NCBI RefSeq assembly: GCF_018812025.1
Contig: NC_063065.1
Coordinates: 32,113,715-32,177,714 of the forward strand
Reading direction: 5' to 3'
Length of the DNA stretch: 64,000 nucleotides
Source: Megalobrama amblycephala
Lineage: Eukaryota; Chordata; Actinopteri; Cypriniformes; Xenocyprididae
Part shown: piece by piece, positions 1-12,600 of the stretch
Layout: each line of letters opens with the position of its first letter
How positions within the stretch are numbered: the stretch's first letter is position 1
Made by a program: the position numbers and the translations under genes
The notes under the pieces: model-generated
The model's input: only the letters and a program-made list of their open reading frames with translations
The model's database searches: none
What the model was told of the DNA's origin: nothing

Positions 1-252
1 GATAAGACCCTTATTCATCGTCTGGTATCGTCTGGTATCGTTTAAAGCCCTTTGAAGCTGCACAGAAACTGTCTTTAGGACGTTGAACCGTCTGGTGCCC
101 ATTCAAGCCCATTGTATGGAGAAAAATCCTGAAATGTTTTCATCAAAAAACTTAATTTCTTTTCGACTGAAGAAAGAAGGACATGGACATCTTGGATGAC
201 ATGGGGGTGAGTAAATTATAAGCAAAAGTTTATTTAAAAGTGAACTAATCCT
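1..252. mobile_element. Right half of TTAA-flanked fold-back MITE
   Basis: This stretch matches the right arm of the complete palindromic element at 61667-62184, including the 'GATAAGACCCTTATT' centre, the 'CTTTTCGACTGAAGAAAG' block and the outer end GTGAACTAATCCT followed by TTAA (253-256). The left arm is cut off by the window edge. There is no coding capacity. The TTAA next to the end fits the TTAA-targeting (piggyBac/Kolobok-type) MITEs that are abundant in cyprinids. Confidence 0.75.
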
Positions 253-385
253 TTAAGTGTGTAGAAGCACAATAAGATGCGAAAGAGAACTTAATTCAGC
301 ATCTGCACGCTGACTGATAGGCGCTTTCTGTTTCTTAGACATGTGAATGATTGACTTTTGTGACAATGCAGTACTGATCCGATCT

Positions 386-495
386 GGGGTGCGTTTCCCA
401 AAGCGAACTATGGTCGTAAGTTCCGTCGTTACCAATAGAGTTCAATGGGACTTACGACCATAGTTCACCAACGATGCTTTCGGGAAACGCACCCC
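386..495. mobile_element. Small palindromic MITE (about 110 bp)
   Basis: The sequence starts GGGGTGCGTTTCCC and ends GGGAAACGCACCCC. Its arms also pair internally through CTATGGTCGTAAGT and ACTTACGACCATAG, so the whole unit would fold into a hairpin. It has no reading frame. It resembles a short fold-back family common in zebrafish-like genomes; no confident target duplication is visible. Confidence 0.75.
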
Positions 496-915
496 TGGCC
501 AGTGACAATTCCGTCAACTGTCCCGAGCATATTTCACAGAATCCCTGGACTTAGTTAGACTTGGGAACATTTTTCGAGTCCCAAATGCTCGAGTCTGAGT
601 CATGTCCGAGTAAAAATTCATCCCTGACAAGTCTTATTATTATAAGTCGTTGATAATAAATTTTATCTCTGCTTACACACATTTTTAAAACTTTGCCTGT
701 TTTTTTTTTCAAAACTTTACACACAAATCCAAGAATTGCACACACAAAATGCCTCACATCTCTTGCAAAATGAAGCACTTCATTCAAAATATCACAAACA
801 CATCTCAAAAGCAAACATTTGTCTTATGTTGCAAACACGTTTGCCATAATATTCTATTTTTGTATATATCATATACACACAGTTATTCAAAACCTAAAGC
901 TCTTCTTTCATGAGC
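496..915. other. Non-coding AT-rich stretch
   Basis: No gene is supported here. The sequence is AT-rich with runs of T and repeated 'CACACAAA' words around 720-830. Short reading frames lack family resemblance and look accidental. Confidence 0.5.
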
Positions 916-923
916 TCCTATGT

Positions 924-1432
924 CAGGGGTAGGCAAGTTCAGTCCTAGAGAGCCGCTGTCCTGCAGTTTAGCTCCAACCTTAATCAAACACACCTGAACA
1001 AGCTAATCAAGCTCTTCAGGATTACTAAAGGTGCGTTCACGCGGCCTCGTAATTCCTGTAGTTACAAGATTCTAGCTTGTAAAAAGCGTTCACATCCTCG
1101 TAGAGCTCGTAATTACAGCTTGTAAAGCTGGGAGTTTTCTGAAAGCTCCCAGATGTACCACGTGGCCGCCTGTACCACCTGACCGCTGTAGATTGATTTA
1201 TTAGGCGTTGATAGTGGTGCCATGGAAACGCATAATTCCCAGTATAAGGACCAAAAGGACGTGAACAGCTCTGAATATAACATCACGTGTTGTCATTTAA
1301 AGATTCCGGTAAATACGAGGTGACGTGAATGCAGCTTTAGGCTATAGACAGGTGAGGGTTTTTTTTTTTCTCAGGGTTGGAGCTAAACTCTGCAGGACAG
1401 CGGCTCTCTAGGACCGAAGTTGCCTACCCCTG
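924..1432. mobile_element. Non-autonomous hAT element with 8-bp target duplication
   Basis: The ends are CAGGGGTAGGCAA and TTGCCTACCCCTG, and the element is flanked by a perfect 8-bp duplication TCCTATGT (916-923 and 1433-1440), the hAT signature. The two arms (about 100 bp and 90 bp, with GGAGCTAAACTC and its complement) form a fold-back. The middle, about 1029-1340, appears to be a second insertion starting GGTGCGTTCACG and ending CGTGAATGCAGC, itself roughly palindromic. There is no transposase. Confidence 0.88.
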
Positions 1433-1440
1433 TCCTATGT

Positions 1441-1900
1441 ACATTTCTGTACAAGACTGAAAGTAATTGGCAGAGAGATGTTGAAAAATTCACAGTAAAC
1501 ACGAAAGCAAGATTGAAACCAAACTATTTATTTTTTTAAGGTAAGCATTTGTGGTTGTGAATACAGTATTACAGTACGAAAGAAAAGTAATACATCAACC
1601 ATGTGTAGTTGGACAGAAACAATGGTTGTGTTTGAAAAAGGATATCAAGATACTTAGAGACTTACATATAGAATTGTGTGTTGTGTTTTGCAAAAAGTGT
1701 TTTATGAAATTGAAAACGAAGGCCAAGAATTAGTGAATAGGTTTGCAGATTTGGTGTGTGGTTCTGGCATTTGAGTGTCAGGTTTCAGAAATTATGTTAC
1801 AAGTGAGGATTTTGTGTGTAAGCAGTTTGCCACTTGTTTGCCACCTGATGTCACCTGTTGGAGTTTGGATTCCTTGCCGCTGTCGCCTTTGGCTTGCTTA
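1441..1900. other. Non-coding stretch, nothing recognised
   Basis: No gene, RNA or clear transposon end is visible. A 60-codon open frame at 1551-1733 has no recognisable domain, and its composition does not look coding. Confidence 0.45.
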
Positions 1901-1907
1901 GTTGGGG

Positions 1908-2121
1908 ACACTTGACATTTGACTTGACATTTAATATTCAACAGTATTCTTGACATTTATTCAACAGTGCTTTGATCTGCCTGCACTGACACTATTCTTG
2001 AAGAGCTGCTGTGCAGCAAAAATGATGTACCAGTTATCAATGTAAAGCTGCTTTGATACAATCTGCATTGTAAAAAGCGCTATATAAATAAAGGTGACTT
2101 GACTTGACTTGACTTGACTTG
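1908..2121 (+). repeat. L2-type LINE/SINE 3' tail
   Basis: The sequence contains TGTAAAGCTGCTTTG, then AAAGCGCTATATAAATAAA, and ends in tandem GACTTGACTTG. This is the conserved 3' end of L2-type LINEs and the SINEs they mobilise in fish. A close copy in the same orientation lies at 46577-46783, and an opposite-strand relative lies at 29033-29390. No ORF is present. Confidence 0.8.
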
Positions 2122-2244
2122 AAAACAACTGTAATCTCTGACAGCAAAAGTGGTTTTGCTTTTGATGGAGTATTTTATCCATCCAATAGAAAACAATTGT
2201 AGAATTTGTTTGCTTACTATAAAAGCTAGAAGTGTTGTGAGGCC

Positions 2245-2970
2245 CTCTTGGCCTACTTAACTGTAAGGATCAAACAAGTTTACTTGGCCACTGAGCATAT
2301 TTCATTGATAATTTTCCACCAGACAACAGGTGGCTGCGAAATGAACAAGACCATCATTAAAGGGTGTCACGTGAAGGCCTCTTGCCTCTGGGGAGTGTTG
2401 ACTGTTTTGATACAATGTTTCATTTGGCCAATGGGAAAAGGGTTGACCATCAATTGGCAGAAGGCCATGAGAAATGAAGTCAAAAGATGTACAGTAGCTG
2501 GAAGCTGGTCACCCTTACTAAGAAAATTCTCTTACATAAGCAACACCTGCAATTATATTAGTGAAGTGTCTATGGCAGAAAGGTCGGGGAGTACATGGGA
2601 AGGAGGTGTGGGAGAAGAGCCCCCGTAGATGATATCATGGAAAATAACTGTTAGGGTGAATATTACCAGCCAATGTTATTACTTTGGTGTATTTTAAGAG
2701 ATAAGAAAAAGCCAATGATATTAATGTGGTGTGTTTTTAAGAGATAAGAAAAATGTATAAAACTGTGCCCCGGCTAAGGGAGCCTCAGATGCGGAGCTGG
2801 CATCTCACTTTGTTGCTTGACAATAAAGTTAAATACTTCTGAGACCTGGAACTTCGACTCTGTGAGTTTTTCTGAGACCTGGAACTTAGACTCTGTGAGT
2901 TTTTCTTCGAGATCAGATCTGAAGGGACAAAGAAACATCGAATCTGCCACGACACTTTCACACCCAAACA
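2245..2970 (+). mobile_element. Retroviral-type LTR remnant with possible upstream coding debris
   Basis: A purine-rich tract (2591-2616) is followed by a possible LTR start at TGTTAGGGTGAAT (2649). A TATA-like ATGTATAAAA lies at 2752-2761 and an AATAAA signal at 2822, followed by two copies of a roughly 34-bp unit (CTGAGACCTGGAACTT...). This order (polypurine tract, promoter, poly(A) signal, U5) is that of a 3' LTR. The right boundary near 2966 is a guess. Sequence at 2245-2630 may be decayed internal sequence, but no viral protein domain was recognised. Confidence 0.4.
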
Positions 2971-3256
2971 CACAATGGTCTCTGTGACATGACAAGAACA
3001 CTTTTTTTCTTTGGGTATGGCTTTGGGCGTGCATTAGGCTAATATTCCACATTGTGACATGTAGTTTGAGTATGTAATATTTGGACTTTGATCAAGGATT
3101 TCTTGGCAGGTCTGGATCAGTGCTCTCTGTTAGATAAAATAAATTGCTTTGTGGGACACTATGAGCGTTGCAACTTTGCAAACAGTATACATGCACAAAC
3201 AGACACATTACATACTAAAGGAAATGGAAAACATGAAAAAGCATCATATGACCCCT

Positions 3257-3430
3257 TTAAGGAATAGCTCACTCAAAAATCACCCATTTACTCACCCTGA
3301 ACGTTTATGACTTTATTTCTTCTGCGGAACACAAAAACATACTTTGAAAAATGCTTCAACGGTCTTTGTCAATATAATTAAGGTCAGTGAGGTCCAAAAC
3401 AACATCGGACCCCATTTACTTTAAGTGCAT
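3257..3430. mobile_element. Fragment of TTAA-type fold-back MITE
   Basis: It begins TTAAGGAATAGCTCACTC and continues with the 'ATTTACTCACCCTGAACG' block shared by elements at 5297, 34918 and 37102. Only one arm is present, so this is a partial copy. Confidence 0.6.
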
Positions 3431-3560
3431 ATTTTTTACTTAAAGTGCCCCTATTATGCTATTTTAAATGTTCCTAATCATCCTATAACAGGTTTGCATG
3501 CATCAAAAGGTAAAAAAAGAAGCTTTTTCTCATGCATTCTTTCCATTTTCTCATAATATA

Positions 3561-5172
3561 CAGTGGGTACGGAAAGTATTCAGACCCCCTTAAATTTTTC
3601 ACTCTTTGTTATATTGCAGCCATTTGCTAAAATCATTTAAGTTCATTTTTTCCCTCATTAATGTACACACAGCACCCCATATTGACAGAAAAACACAGAA
3701 TTGTTGACATTTTTGCAGATTTATTAAAAAAGAAAAACTGAAATATCACATGGTCCTAAGTATTCAGACCTTTGCTGTGACACTCATATATTTAACTCAG
3801 GTGCTGTCCATTTCTTCTGATCATCCTTGAGATGCTTCTACACCTTCATTTGAGTCCAGCTGTGTTTGATTATACTGATTGGACTTGATTAGGAAAGCCA
3901 CAGACCTGTCTATATAAGACCTTACAGCTCACAGTGCATGTCAGAGCAAATGAGAATCATGAGGTCAAAGGAACTGCCTGAAGAGCTCAGAGACAGAATT
4001 GTGGCAAGGCACAGATCTGGCCAATGGTTACAAAAACATTTCTGCTGCACTTAAGGTTCCTAAGAGCACAGTGGCCTCCATAATCCTTAAATGGAAGACG
4101 TTTGGGACGACCAGAACCCTTCCTAGAGCTGGCCGTCCAGCCAAACTGAGCTATCGGGGGAGAAGAGCCTTGGTGAGAGAGGTAAAGAAGAACCCAAAGA
4201 TCACTGTGGCTGAGCTCCAGAGATGCAGTCGGGAGATGGGAGAAAGTTGTAGAAAGTCAACCATCACTGCAGCCCTCCACCAGTCAGGGCTTTATGGCAG
4301 AGTGGCCCGACGGAAGCCTCTCCTCAGTGCAAGACACATGAAAGCCCGCATGGAGTTTGCCAAGATGGTAAGAAATAAGATTCTCTGGTCTGATGAGACC
4401 AAGATAGAACTTTTTGGCCTTAATTCTAAGCGGTATGTGTGGAGAAAACTAGGCACTGCTCATCACCTGTCCAATACAGTCCCAACAGTGAAGCATGGTA
4501 GTGGCAGCATCATGCTGTGGGGGTGTTTTTCAGCTGCAGGGACAGGACGACTGGTTGCAATCAAGGGAAAGATGAATGCGGCCAAGTACAGAGATATCCT
4601 GGACGAAAACCTTCTCCAGAGTGCTCAGGACCTCAGACTGGGCTGAAGGTTTACCTTCCAACAAGACAATGACCCTAAGCACACAGCTAAAATAACGAAG
4701 GAGTGGCTTCACAACAACTCTGTGACTGTTCTTGAATGGCCCAGCCAGAGCTCTGACTTAAACCCAATTGAGCATCTCTGGAGAGGCCTAAAAATGGCTG
4801 TCCACCAACGTTTACCATCCAACCTGACAGAACTGGAGAGGATCTGCAAGGAGGAATGGCAGAGGATCACCAAATCAGGTGTGAAAAACTTATTGCATCT
4901 TTCCCAAAAAGACTCATGGCTGTATTAGATCAAAAGGGTGCTTCTACTAAATACTGAGCAAAGGGTCTGAATACTTAGGACCATGTGATATTTCATTTTT
5001 TCTTTTTTAATAAATCTGCAAAAATGTCAACAATTCTGTGTTTTTCTGTCAATATGGGGTGCTGTGTGTACATTAATGAGGAAAAAATGAACTTAAATGA
5101 TTTTAGCAAATGGCTGCAATATAACAAAGAGTGAAAAATTTAAGGGGGTCTGAATACTTTCCGTACCCACTG
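3561..5172 (+). mobile_element. Tc1-like transposon, inactivated
   Basis: The element has long inverted ends (roughly 215 bp each; outer end CAGTGGGTACGGAAAG, mirrored by CTTTCCGTACCCACTG) and is flanked by TA at 3559-3560 and 5173-5174. The 1.6-kb length is normal for a complete Tc1 transposon. It carries one plus-strand transposase gene that is broken in three places. The TIR arms are still nearly identical, so the copy is not very old. Confidence 0.93.
3950..4927 (+). pseudogene. Tc1 transposase pseudogene (DD34E type)
   Basis: The gene encodes the enzyme that cuts and pastes the element at its inverted ends. The ATG at 3950 opens a frame (MRIMRSKELPEEL) containing the N-terminal paired-like DNA-binding helices. 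A one-base insertion near 4024 shifts the frame, and the rest reads from about 4026. The catalytic triad is visible as WSDETK (first D), [10 protein letters not shown] (second D, after the stop) and [10 protein letters not shown] (E). Breaks: the insertion near 4024, a TGA at 4644 that looks like a decayed CGA, and a one-base loss near 4877 that alters the C-terminus. Length and motif order otherwise match a full transposase of about 340 residues. It cannot make active enzyme as it stands. Confidence 0.9.
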
Positions 5173-5296
5173 TACATTGCACATCACCACATTTTTCAAT
5201 GATTCTCAAATGACTCGTTTCTCTAAAAAGTGATACGCTACTCAGTTTGATGTACAATATGAGATGTTGCAAATAATTCCTCACCATCAGCATTAA

Positions 5297-5823
5297 AGGG
5301 TTAGTTCACCCAAAAATTACATTTTTCTGTCATTAATCACTCACCCTCATGTTGTTCCAAACCTGCAAGACCTTCATTCATCTTCAGAACACAAACTAAG
5401 ATATTTTTGATTAAATCCGTGAGGTTTTTTATCTCCCATAGAAAGCAAAGAAATTACCACATTCAAGGTCCAGAGAAGTATTAAAGACATCGTTAAAATA
5501 GTCAATGTGACTACAGTGGTTCAACCTTAATGTTATGAAGTGACGAGAATACTTTAACAGCATAATATGCGTTAATACTACACAGTTGAACACAGTGCAG
5601 AGCTTCCATGTTTATGTCCAAACGCCAGCTCAATATTCGCCTGACGTTGTTCATGTGAGCATGTGAGCACCAATATTGAGCCGGCGTTCGGACAAAAAGA
5701 TGAAAAACCTCTTGGATTTCATCAAAATATCTTAATTTGTGTTCCGAAGACAGAAAGTCATACAGTTTTGGAAGAACATGAGGGTGAGTAAGTGATGACA
5801 GAATTTGTTTTGGTGAACTACTG
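5297..5823. mobile_element. TTAA-type fold-back MITE
   Basis: It starts after TTAA (5293-5296) with AGGGTTAGTTCACCC and runs through a fold-back whose right arm contains GAACATGAGGGTGAGTAAG and ends near TTGGTGAACTACTG. The outermost right bases and right TTAA have decayed. It has no ORF. The same family occurs at 34918, 37102 and 38112. Confidence 0.8.
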
Positions 5824-6698
5824 ATTTATGTCTCAATGTCATTTCATTAGATACAAAATATCAAACCAAGAAACATCTGCAAACAAATTTCACATGAACT
5901 ATTCTCATAACTAACTTCACTTTTAAAAGAACATTTTGGCAATGACATTTTGCAAGAATAAAACGCTTATAAATGTTTTTAAATTTAAAGGTGCCTCACT
6001 TTGATATTTTCAGCTAATATTTTCATCTAGATATTAATATCGAGTGTCCAAATACTTTGTGTAGCCTCTGTATATGGGGGTCAGGATTATACAAATGAAT
6101 AGAATTCACAAATAAATAGATGATATATACTTACAAATGTGTTTTATGTCACAAACACAACTCTGCCTGGCATTCATTTGTAAATCCCTGCACACATTTG
6201 TGAATTTTGAAACACTTACACACTAGCGTCGATGTGCAGACAAATCCACAAATAAGTGGACTCCACCCAACATTTACTCAAGCCAATCAATAACAGCTGA
6301 CCACGTTCTTTCTACAACCAATCACATTTGACTTTACAATCAGGGAGGTTTTGCCCTGAAACCACTTTGCACATTCATCTGCATTGGCTCAAATAGGAAG
6401 TATAAGGCCCATAAAATTGGTACATTGGTACATTGGTCCATATTTGATATTCTACAGGAAATTTTTCTGAAACTCTTTACATTTATTTGTCTTATTTCTA
6501 TTTTTTTTTTTTGGATTTGATTCATTTTTGTGAATCTATTTACATTTATTTGTGAATCTCAATCTGTTTATTTGGAATAATGCAACAATTCTAACCCCAT
6601 ATCTGTATGTAAACTCCTTATTTAAAATTATACATTCATGCTATCAAGTCTTAAATTAAATTACATTGACAACAAAGTCATATCACTGAATAACTTAC
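5824..6698. other. Intron 5 (or 3' part) of NXPE copy D, no exon seen
   Basis: AT-rich sequence just downstream (minus strand) of copy D exon 5. It contains none of the exon 6 or exon 7 sequence conserved in copies A and B, and nothing else recognisable. Confidence 0.5.
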
Positions 6699-9600
6699 CT
6701 GGCACTTTTCTTTCTAAAAACTCAAACCACTGCCTCGTGGTAGAGTCTCCAAACAAGTAGATGATCTTGTTTTTAAGACACTTTCCCATTTGTGAAGAAT
6801 TGAACTGTTGGGTGTTGCACACAAAAGACTTCCAGACATCTTTCAGATAGAACCCTGCAGGAACTAGTGTCGTCATGCCAGATCTGCATCTCTCCATTGT
6901 GCCTAAAGCAAAGATACATTTACTTGAAGAGAGACTGTCATAATTATGTAAATTCCTTTTATTCCATACATTTGAATTCAGATAATATCTGTGCTCTGAT
7001 ATGTGGTAAGTGCATGTTTTGACCATTTTCTATTTAGAAAAATAAATAAATAAAGCAAAGACAGAAGATTGCTTTTTTAAGGAAAACAAAAAGTTGGCCT
7101 TATTTTTTTTTTATTGTACAAGTGGTTGAATATTTCATTCACCGAAACACTGTGACACAATATTTTATTAAAGTGTAAACACATTGGCAGTGCTGTACCA
7201 ACTCTGTGTGACACAACAAAGGATGTACAGAAGACGGGGCGGCTTGACCAATAAGATGAGAGTGGCGTTCAGTGTCGCCCACTTGAGCAAATTAAATATT
7301 CAAACCATAAACCAATTTGTAAATGATAAACAAAAAAATCTGAATACTCATTTACAGCCCCCCCCCCTTTCCTGTTATTCCTTTCTAAACAGGAAATTAA
7401 ATGGTCAAAACATAGATCATATGTAAACTTACCAATGCCTGCAGTGTTGGGAAGGACATTTATTATTATTTTGTCTCCAGTAATAGCCACGGTTGTTAAT
7501 TCCCTTTGAAATAATAATAATTCATTACATAATATTTGACACTTGTTTCTTTTTTTTTTTTTTTTACATTTCTACAATTCTTTTGAAATTCAATTTGAAT
7601 CTTTTCCCACTTACTTTGTAAGAAGTTGCTTCTCAAAAGGATTTAATGGGTCTTCCAAACCTCCTCTTGAGTGATGAACCAGGTTGTCACAAGAAAGTTT
7701 CTTCGGTCTCTCACACTGCCACACCGTCCCTGTTTTTATATCCTTATACTCACAGCAGCAGTCGCCTTTCCTCCAACTTCCATCTGCACCCCACTTAAGA
7801 TTACACTGTACTACTTCACTGATCCTGGTTTTATTGGGTCCTGGCCCTTCAAAGTGGCCGTTATAGTGGCTGCGTGGGAATGAGGACTCCCTGTATTTAT
7901 TTAGAATCTGCACAGCCTCACTGGAGTGCTCTAGACGTACATAAACTTGTGCCTGACCTTCCCAGGGCAGAAGAAGAGCAACAGAGTAAGTCCCATTACG
8001 GTGATCCTCAACCTCCCCGTACACACTCGCCTTCAAGAAGAATGGAGAAGGTTAAGTGTAATGCAGAAAACTAATGTCTGCAGGTAAAGCAAGCTTATGA
8101 ACCTAAACATAATATGTATTAGTAATAATATTATAAATAAACCAATTAACAGGCAAATCAAAATAAATATGACAAATGTCAATGTACTTTTTTGTATAAA
8201 AATTGATTATAAAATAATATACAGTACGTTATAAAATAAACACACCTTGAGCTTTGAATTGAATAGTTTTGCTTTGAAGAAATCTCCTCCATATCTTTTC
8301 AGGTTCTTGTTGTGGTCTCTGGCTGTGATGGTAACGGAGATCTTTTCTCCCACTTTGTAACTCTCCTTGAGTCCCACAATAGAGAATGTTGAGTGGACTG
8401 GACTTGTGCTCTGATTCAGCTGAGTGATTTCTTGATCTGGACCGGGCCAGTCCAGAGCCTTCTGTAGCCTTTCCCACTCCTCTTCACTGATTCCCATGTC
8501 AAGAGCAGATATTGTGGATGAATAATTATTATTTCGAGGAACTGGTTTAGGTCTGGGTGGCTGAAACAGTCTTATTTGGATCCCACCATTCAATCCCCAT
8601 AGAGCCTGAGAGAGGACAGGATATCAATCACACCAAACTCCATGTTTCTTCTATATGTAACATGTTCATTGTAGATACTTTCTGGATAATATGTTATGTG
8701 GATCTCTTGGCGGTTGGTGAAATCATGCACAAGTGTGAATGGGTCCTATTATAATAGCTTAAACAGGAAAGAATGACATTAACAACACCAATGTCATGGA
8801 TTCAAAAGCATCAAGTAAAGAGTTGTCTTTACACAACAAGTCAATAGGGAATATCGAAGGGAACTGAGACATTAAACTCACTTCCCCACTACTAAAAAAT
8901 ACTTCCACCAATTAGAGAAAAGAGGAATAGAGAAATGGAATAGAGAAAAGTCTTAAGCTAAGAGAAAGAGTGGGGTTGACCTCATTGCTATGGATGATGT
9001 CAACATGCTTACTAACTGATTGGCTGATGGGGAAGAGTCTCAGTCAGTGATTTATTCATAGAAATATTGTTGAACGAGGTATCATATTTCCATATTCAAA
9101 TAAAGATTTTAAAATAATAATGTCATATTCAAATAAAGATTTTAAAATGTAGACTAAATGTCAATAATTAAAGTATCAAGACAAGACACAGACAATGCTT
9201 ACGCTAGTCCTAGACTAAAATGCATGTTTGAGCTGTTTTAACTGAAATCAACCTGTACTGACATATTTTAAAATATGTCAATGCCATTGTTTTGTCTCAA
9301 AATGTACACATGTAATGATTATGTATAGTGAACTTTTATAAAAGCTACTTAAATACCCTAATTGAACTAAGGCCTAATCCTGGCTTAGGCCAAGCCCTGT
9401 CTGTGAAACCGGGCCTATATGTTCAGCTGGCATAAATTTCAGCCTCTTACATGTCTGCATCTCAAGAGATTACAGAATTTAAGCAACAAATTATGTTTTA
9501 AAAACAAAGCTAGGGAGGAGTATATATACACCGATCAGGCATAACATTATAAGCACTGACAGGTGAAGTGAATAACACTGATTATCTCTTCATCACAGCA

Positions 9601-12600
9601 CCTGTTAGAGGGTGGATATATTAGGCAGCAAGTGAACTTTTTGTCCTCAAAGTTGATATGTTAGAAGCAGGAAAAATGGGCAAGCATAAGGATTTGAGCA
9701 AGTTTGACAAGGGCCAAATTGTGATGGCTAGATGACTGGGTCAGAGCATCTACAAAACTGCAGCTCTTGTGGGGTGTTCCCGGTCTGCAGTGGTCAATAT
9801 CTATCAAAAGTGGTCCAAGGAAGGAACAGTGGTGAACCGGCGACAGGGTCATGGCCAAGGCTCACTGATGCATGTGGGGAGCGAAGGCTGGCCCATGTGG
9901 TCTGATCCAACAGATGAGCTACTGTAGCTCAAATTGCTCTAGAAGTTAATGCTGGTTCTGATAGAAAGGTGTCAGAATACACAGTGCATCAGTTTGTTGC
10001 GTATGGAGCTGCATAGCTGCAGACCAGTCAGGGTGCCCATGCTGACCCCTGTCCACCGCCGAAAGAGCCAACAGTGGACACGTGAGCATCAGAACTGGAC
10101 CACGGAGCAATGGAAGAAGGTGGCCTAGTCTGATGAATCACGTTTTCTTTTACATCAGGTGAATGGCCGGGTGTGTGTTCGTCTCTTACCTGGGGAACAC
10201 ATGGCACCAGGATGCACTATGGGAAGAAGGCAACCCGGTGGAGGCAGTGTGATGCTTTGGTCAATGTTCTGCTGGGAAACCTTGGGTCCTGCCATCCATG
10301 TGGATGTTACTTTGACATGTACCACCTACCTAAGCATTGCTGCAGTCCATGTACACCCTTTCATGGAAACGGTATTCCCTGGTGGCTGTGGCTTGTTTCA
10401 GCAGGATAATGCTCCTGCCACAAAGCAGAAATGGTACAGGAATGGTTTGAGGAGCACAACAACGAGTTTGAGGTGTTGACTTGGCCTCCAAATTCCCCAG
10501 ATCTCAATCCAATCGAGCATCTGTGGGATGTGCTGAACAAACAAGTCCGATCCATGGAGGCTCCACCTCACAACTTACAGGATTTAAAGCATCTGCTGCT
10601 AACATCTTGGTGCAGATACCAAAGCACACCTTCAGGGGTCTAGAGGAGTCCATGCCTCGACGGGTCAGGGCTGTTTTGGCACCAACACAATATTAGGAAG
10701 GTGGTCATAATGTTATGCCTGATATATATACACAGCTGACTCACCTACCTAGACAGTTTTCTGCATCCCTCCGCCACCCTGACTCCTCACTTGGCTGGTT
10801 CCTATTACAGCTGGGTATACGGAGGAGTAGCCTACTCAGTAGCCTACCCTCAATCCCCTCGGACAGCATGCCAAATACGATAATTTTAAGTGTTAACTTG
10901 TGAAAGCAACGGCCACAGGTAATCCGATTATTTTCTTTTTTATTTATTTATTTTCAATGGTTTATTTTTGGTGTTTTTGCCTTTTTATTATGTTAGGACA
11001 GTGAGTAGACAGGAAATCAAGTGGGATAGAGGGGGGGACAGGATTGGAAAAGGGACCACGAGCCGGAATTCAAACTCAGGTCATCTGAGCTGTGCCCAGG
11101 ACTATCATTGCTGATAATAGGATATTATTTTCAACTTGACCTCAATGTTTTATTCTCCATCATTCAATAGCCTACATTTTGCTTGTACATAAATGAACCT
11201 TTATGTTATGTCATTGCAGATTAAAATCCATAAATAGAAATATTTATTGCATTCATGAAGAAATGGCTCATCACCCAAGGCTCGATTGCTGAGGTAGATT
11301 GCCGGCAACAACCATTTTTAGGATTGTTTCTGATTTGGCTACTTGACTACTCCTAATTTTAATGGGTTTAGGAGCTAGTTTTAGCACTAAAATGCTTTGT
11401 GAAATAAATTAGCAAAACGTATTAGGACCGACACTCTAAACGCATTATAAATGTTACAAATGTATTGGTGAAACATATTACAAAGACTGTGAACTGTGTA
11501 GTACTGAATTGTGGAGTTAGACCATTAAACAGTTTTTCACCAATTCTGTATTCAGGATTTTTTCAGAGCTAAAACAGGGACTCGATGATGCACTGGAGCC
11601 ACCGAGCATGGCCCTGCCCCTAACACTATAATAGCGGTAGATGACACACTAGAGCCACTGAGCACGGCCCCAGGTCAGGTGGCTCGGGCGGCCACGGCAG
11701 GTCAGGTGGTTCAGGTGGCCACGGCAGGTCAGGAGTGTCGGGAAGCCACGGCGGGTCAGGAAGCCACGGCGGGTCAGGTGCCGTGGACAGCCCTGGCAAT
11801 TCAGGAGCCATTGGTGACCATGGCAGTTCAGAGTCCATAGACGGCCCTAGCAGGCCTGTAAACCCACCCACAGGTACCCCACCCACAAGTTCCCCAGCCA
11901 CCAGTTCCCCACCAACAGGTATATGACATCTAGTGCCACAGTTGGCAGAACGTACCCACCAATTAGTGTAAGTTGCCGTGTGTGCTTATGTTATAATTAG
12001 TAGGTAGTCCAAAGTAACTTTACTAAATTTTGAAACCCTCTAATGTGAATCTTTTGTTTATGTATATTGTATAATAACACCTATTTAACTCAGAACACAT
12101 ATTTCAATATTGCTTTACACACTTTAAGAGTTTCTCCTAAATCTGCAAGTTAGGAGCGACTTTTAGCCTTAATGTTTTGTGAATACGGCCCCAGATCAGT
12201 GCCTGCGGTAATGCAGACCTCTACATTACACTACGCAATTCAGGCAGAAAGTGTTGTCTTTATCCACCTGTTTCCGGGGGGGCGCTACTGTAAAAAAAGA
12301 ATGTGGGTACAACTTCCGGTGAGGCGGCGGAAGCAATATACCAATTGTATTTTGTGTGTTAATCAGCGAAGAGGCTGGTGTTTTTTGGATCGTTTACTTT
12401 GTAAAGTTGCAAACCTTTATGAGAGATGCTGTAATGGTGCTCAGGGACAATATTTCAGTTTAGTACATTTATATGTTAATAATATCTAGGGATCCACGAT
12501 ATGAAAAAGCTAAACCTATACCAATAACTGATAATTAAGTCCTTCTCATGACCGATTTTCCGATACCGATAACCAATAAGTTTATATTTTTATATTATAA

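Larger units (their letters stand above)
3444..5290. mobile_element. TTAA-type MITE split by a Tc1 insertion
   Basis: The left part (3444-3560) starts after TTAA (3440-3443) with AGTGCCCCTATTATGC, an end typical of TTAA-type fish MITEs. It is interrupted at a TA dinucleotide by the Tc1 element at 3561-5172. The continuation runs to about 5290, with 'GATTCTCAAATGACTCG' material. The nesting shows the MITE is older than the Tc1 copy. Confidence 0.55.

Noticed and set aside
7671..8074. Plus-strand ORFs over NXPE exon 3 in copies D, B and A
   Set aside because: They repeat in all copies only because the minus-strand exon is conserved; they are shadow frames.
12172..12489. 105-codon plus-strand ORF
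   Set aside because: No domain, and it ends at the hAT remnant boundary inside the copy D intron; most likely chance.
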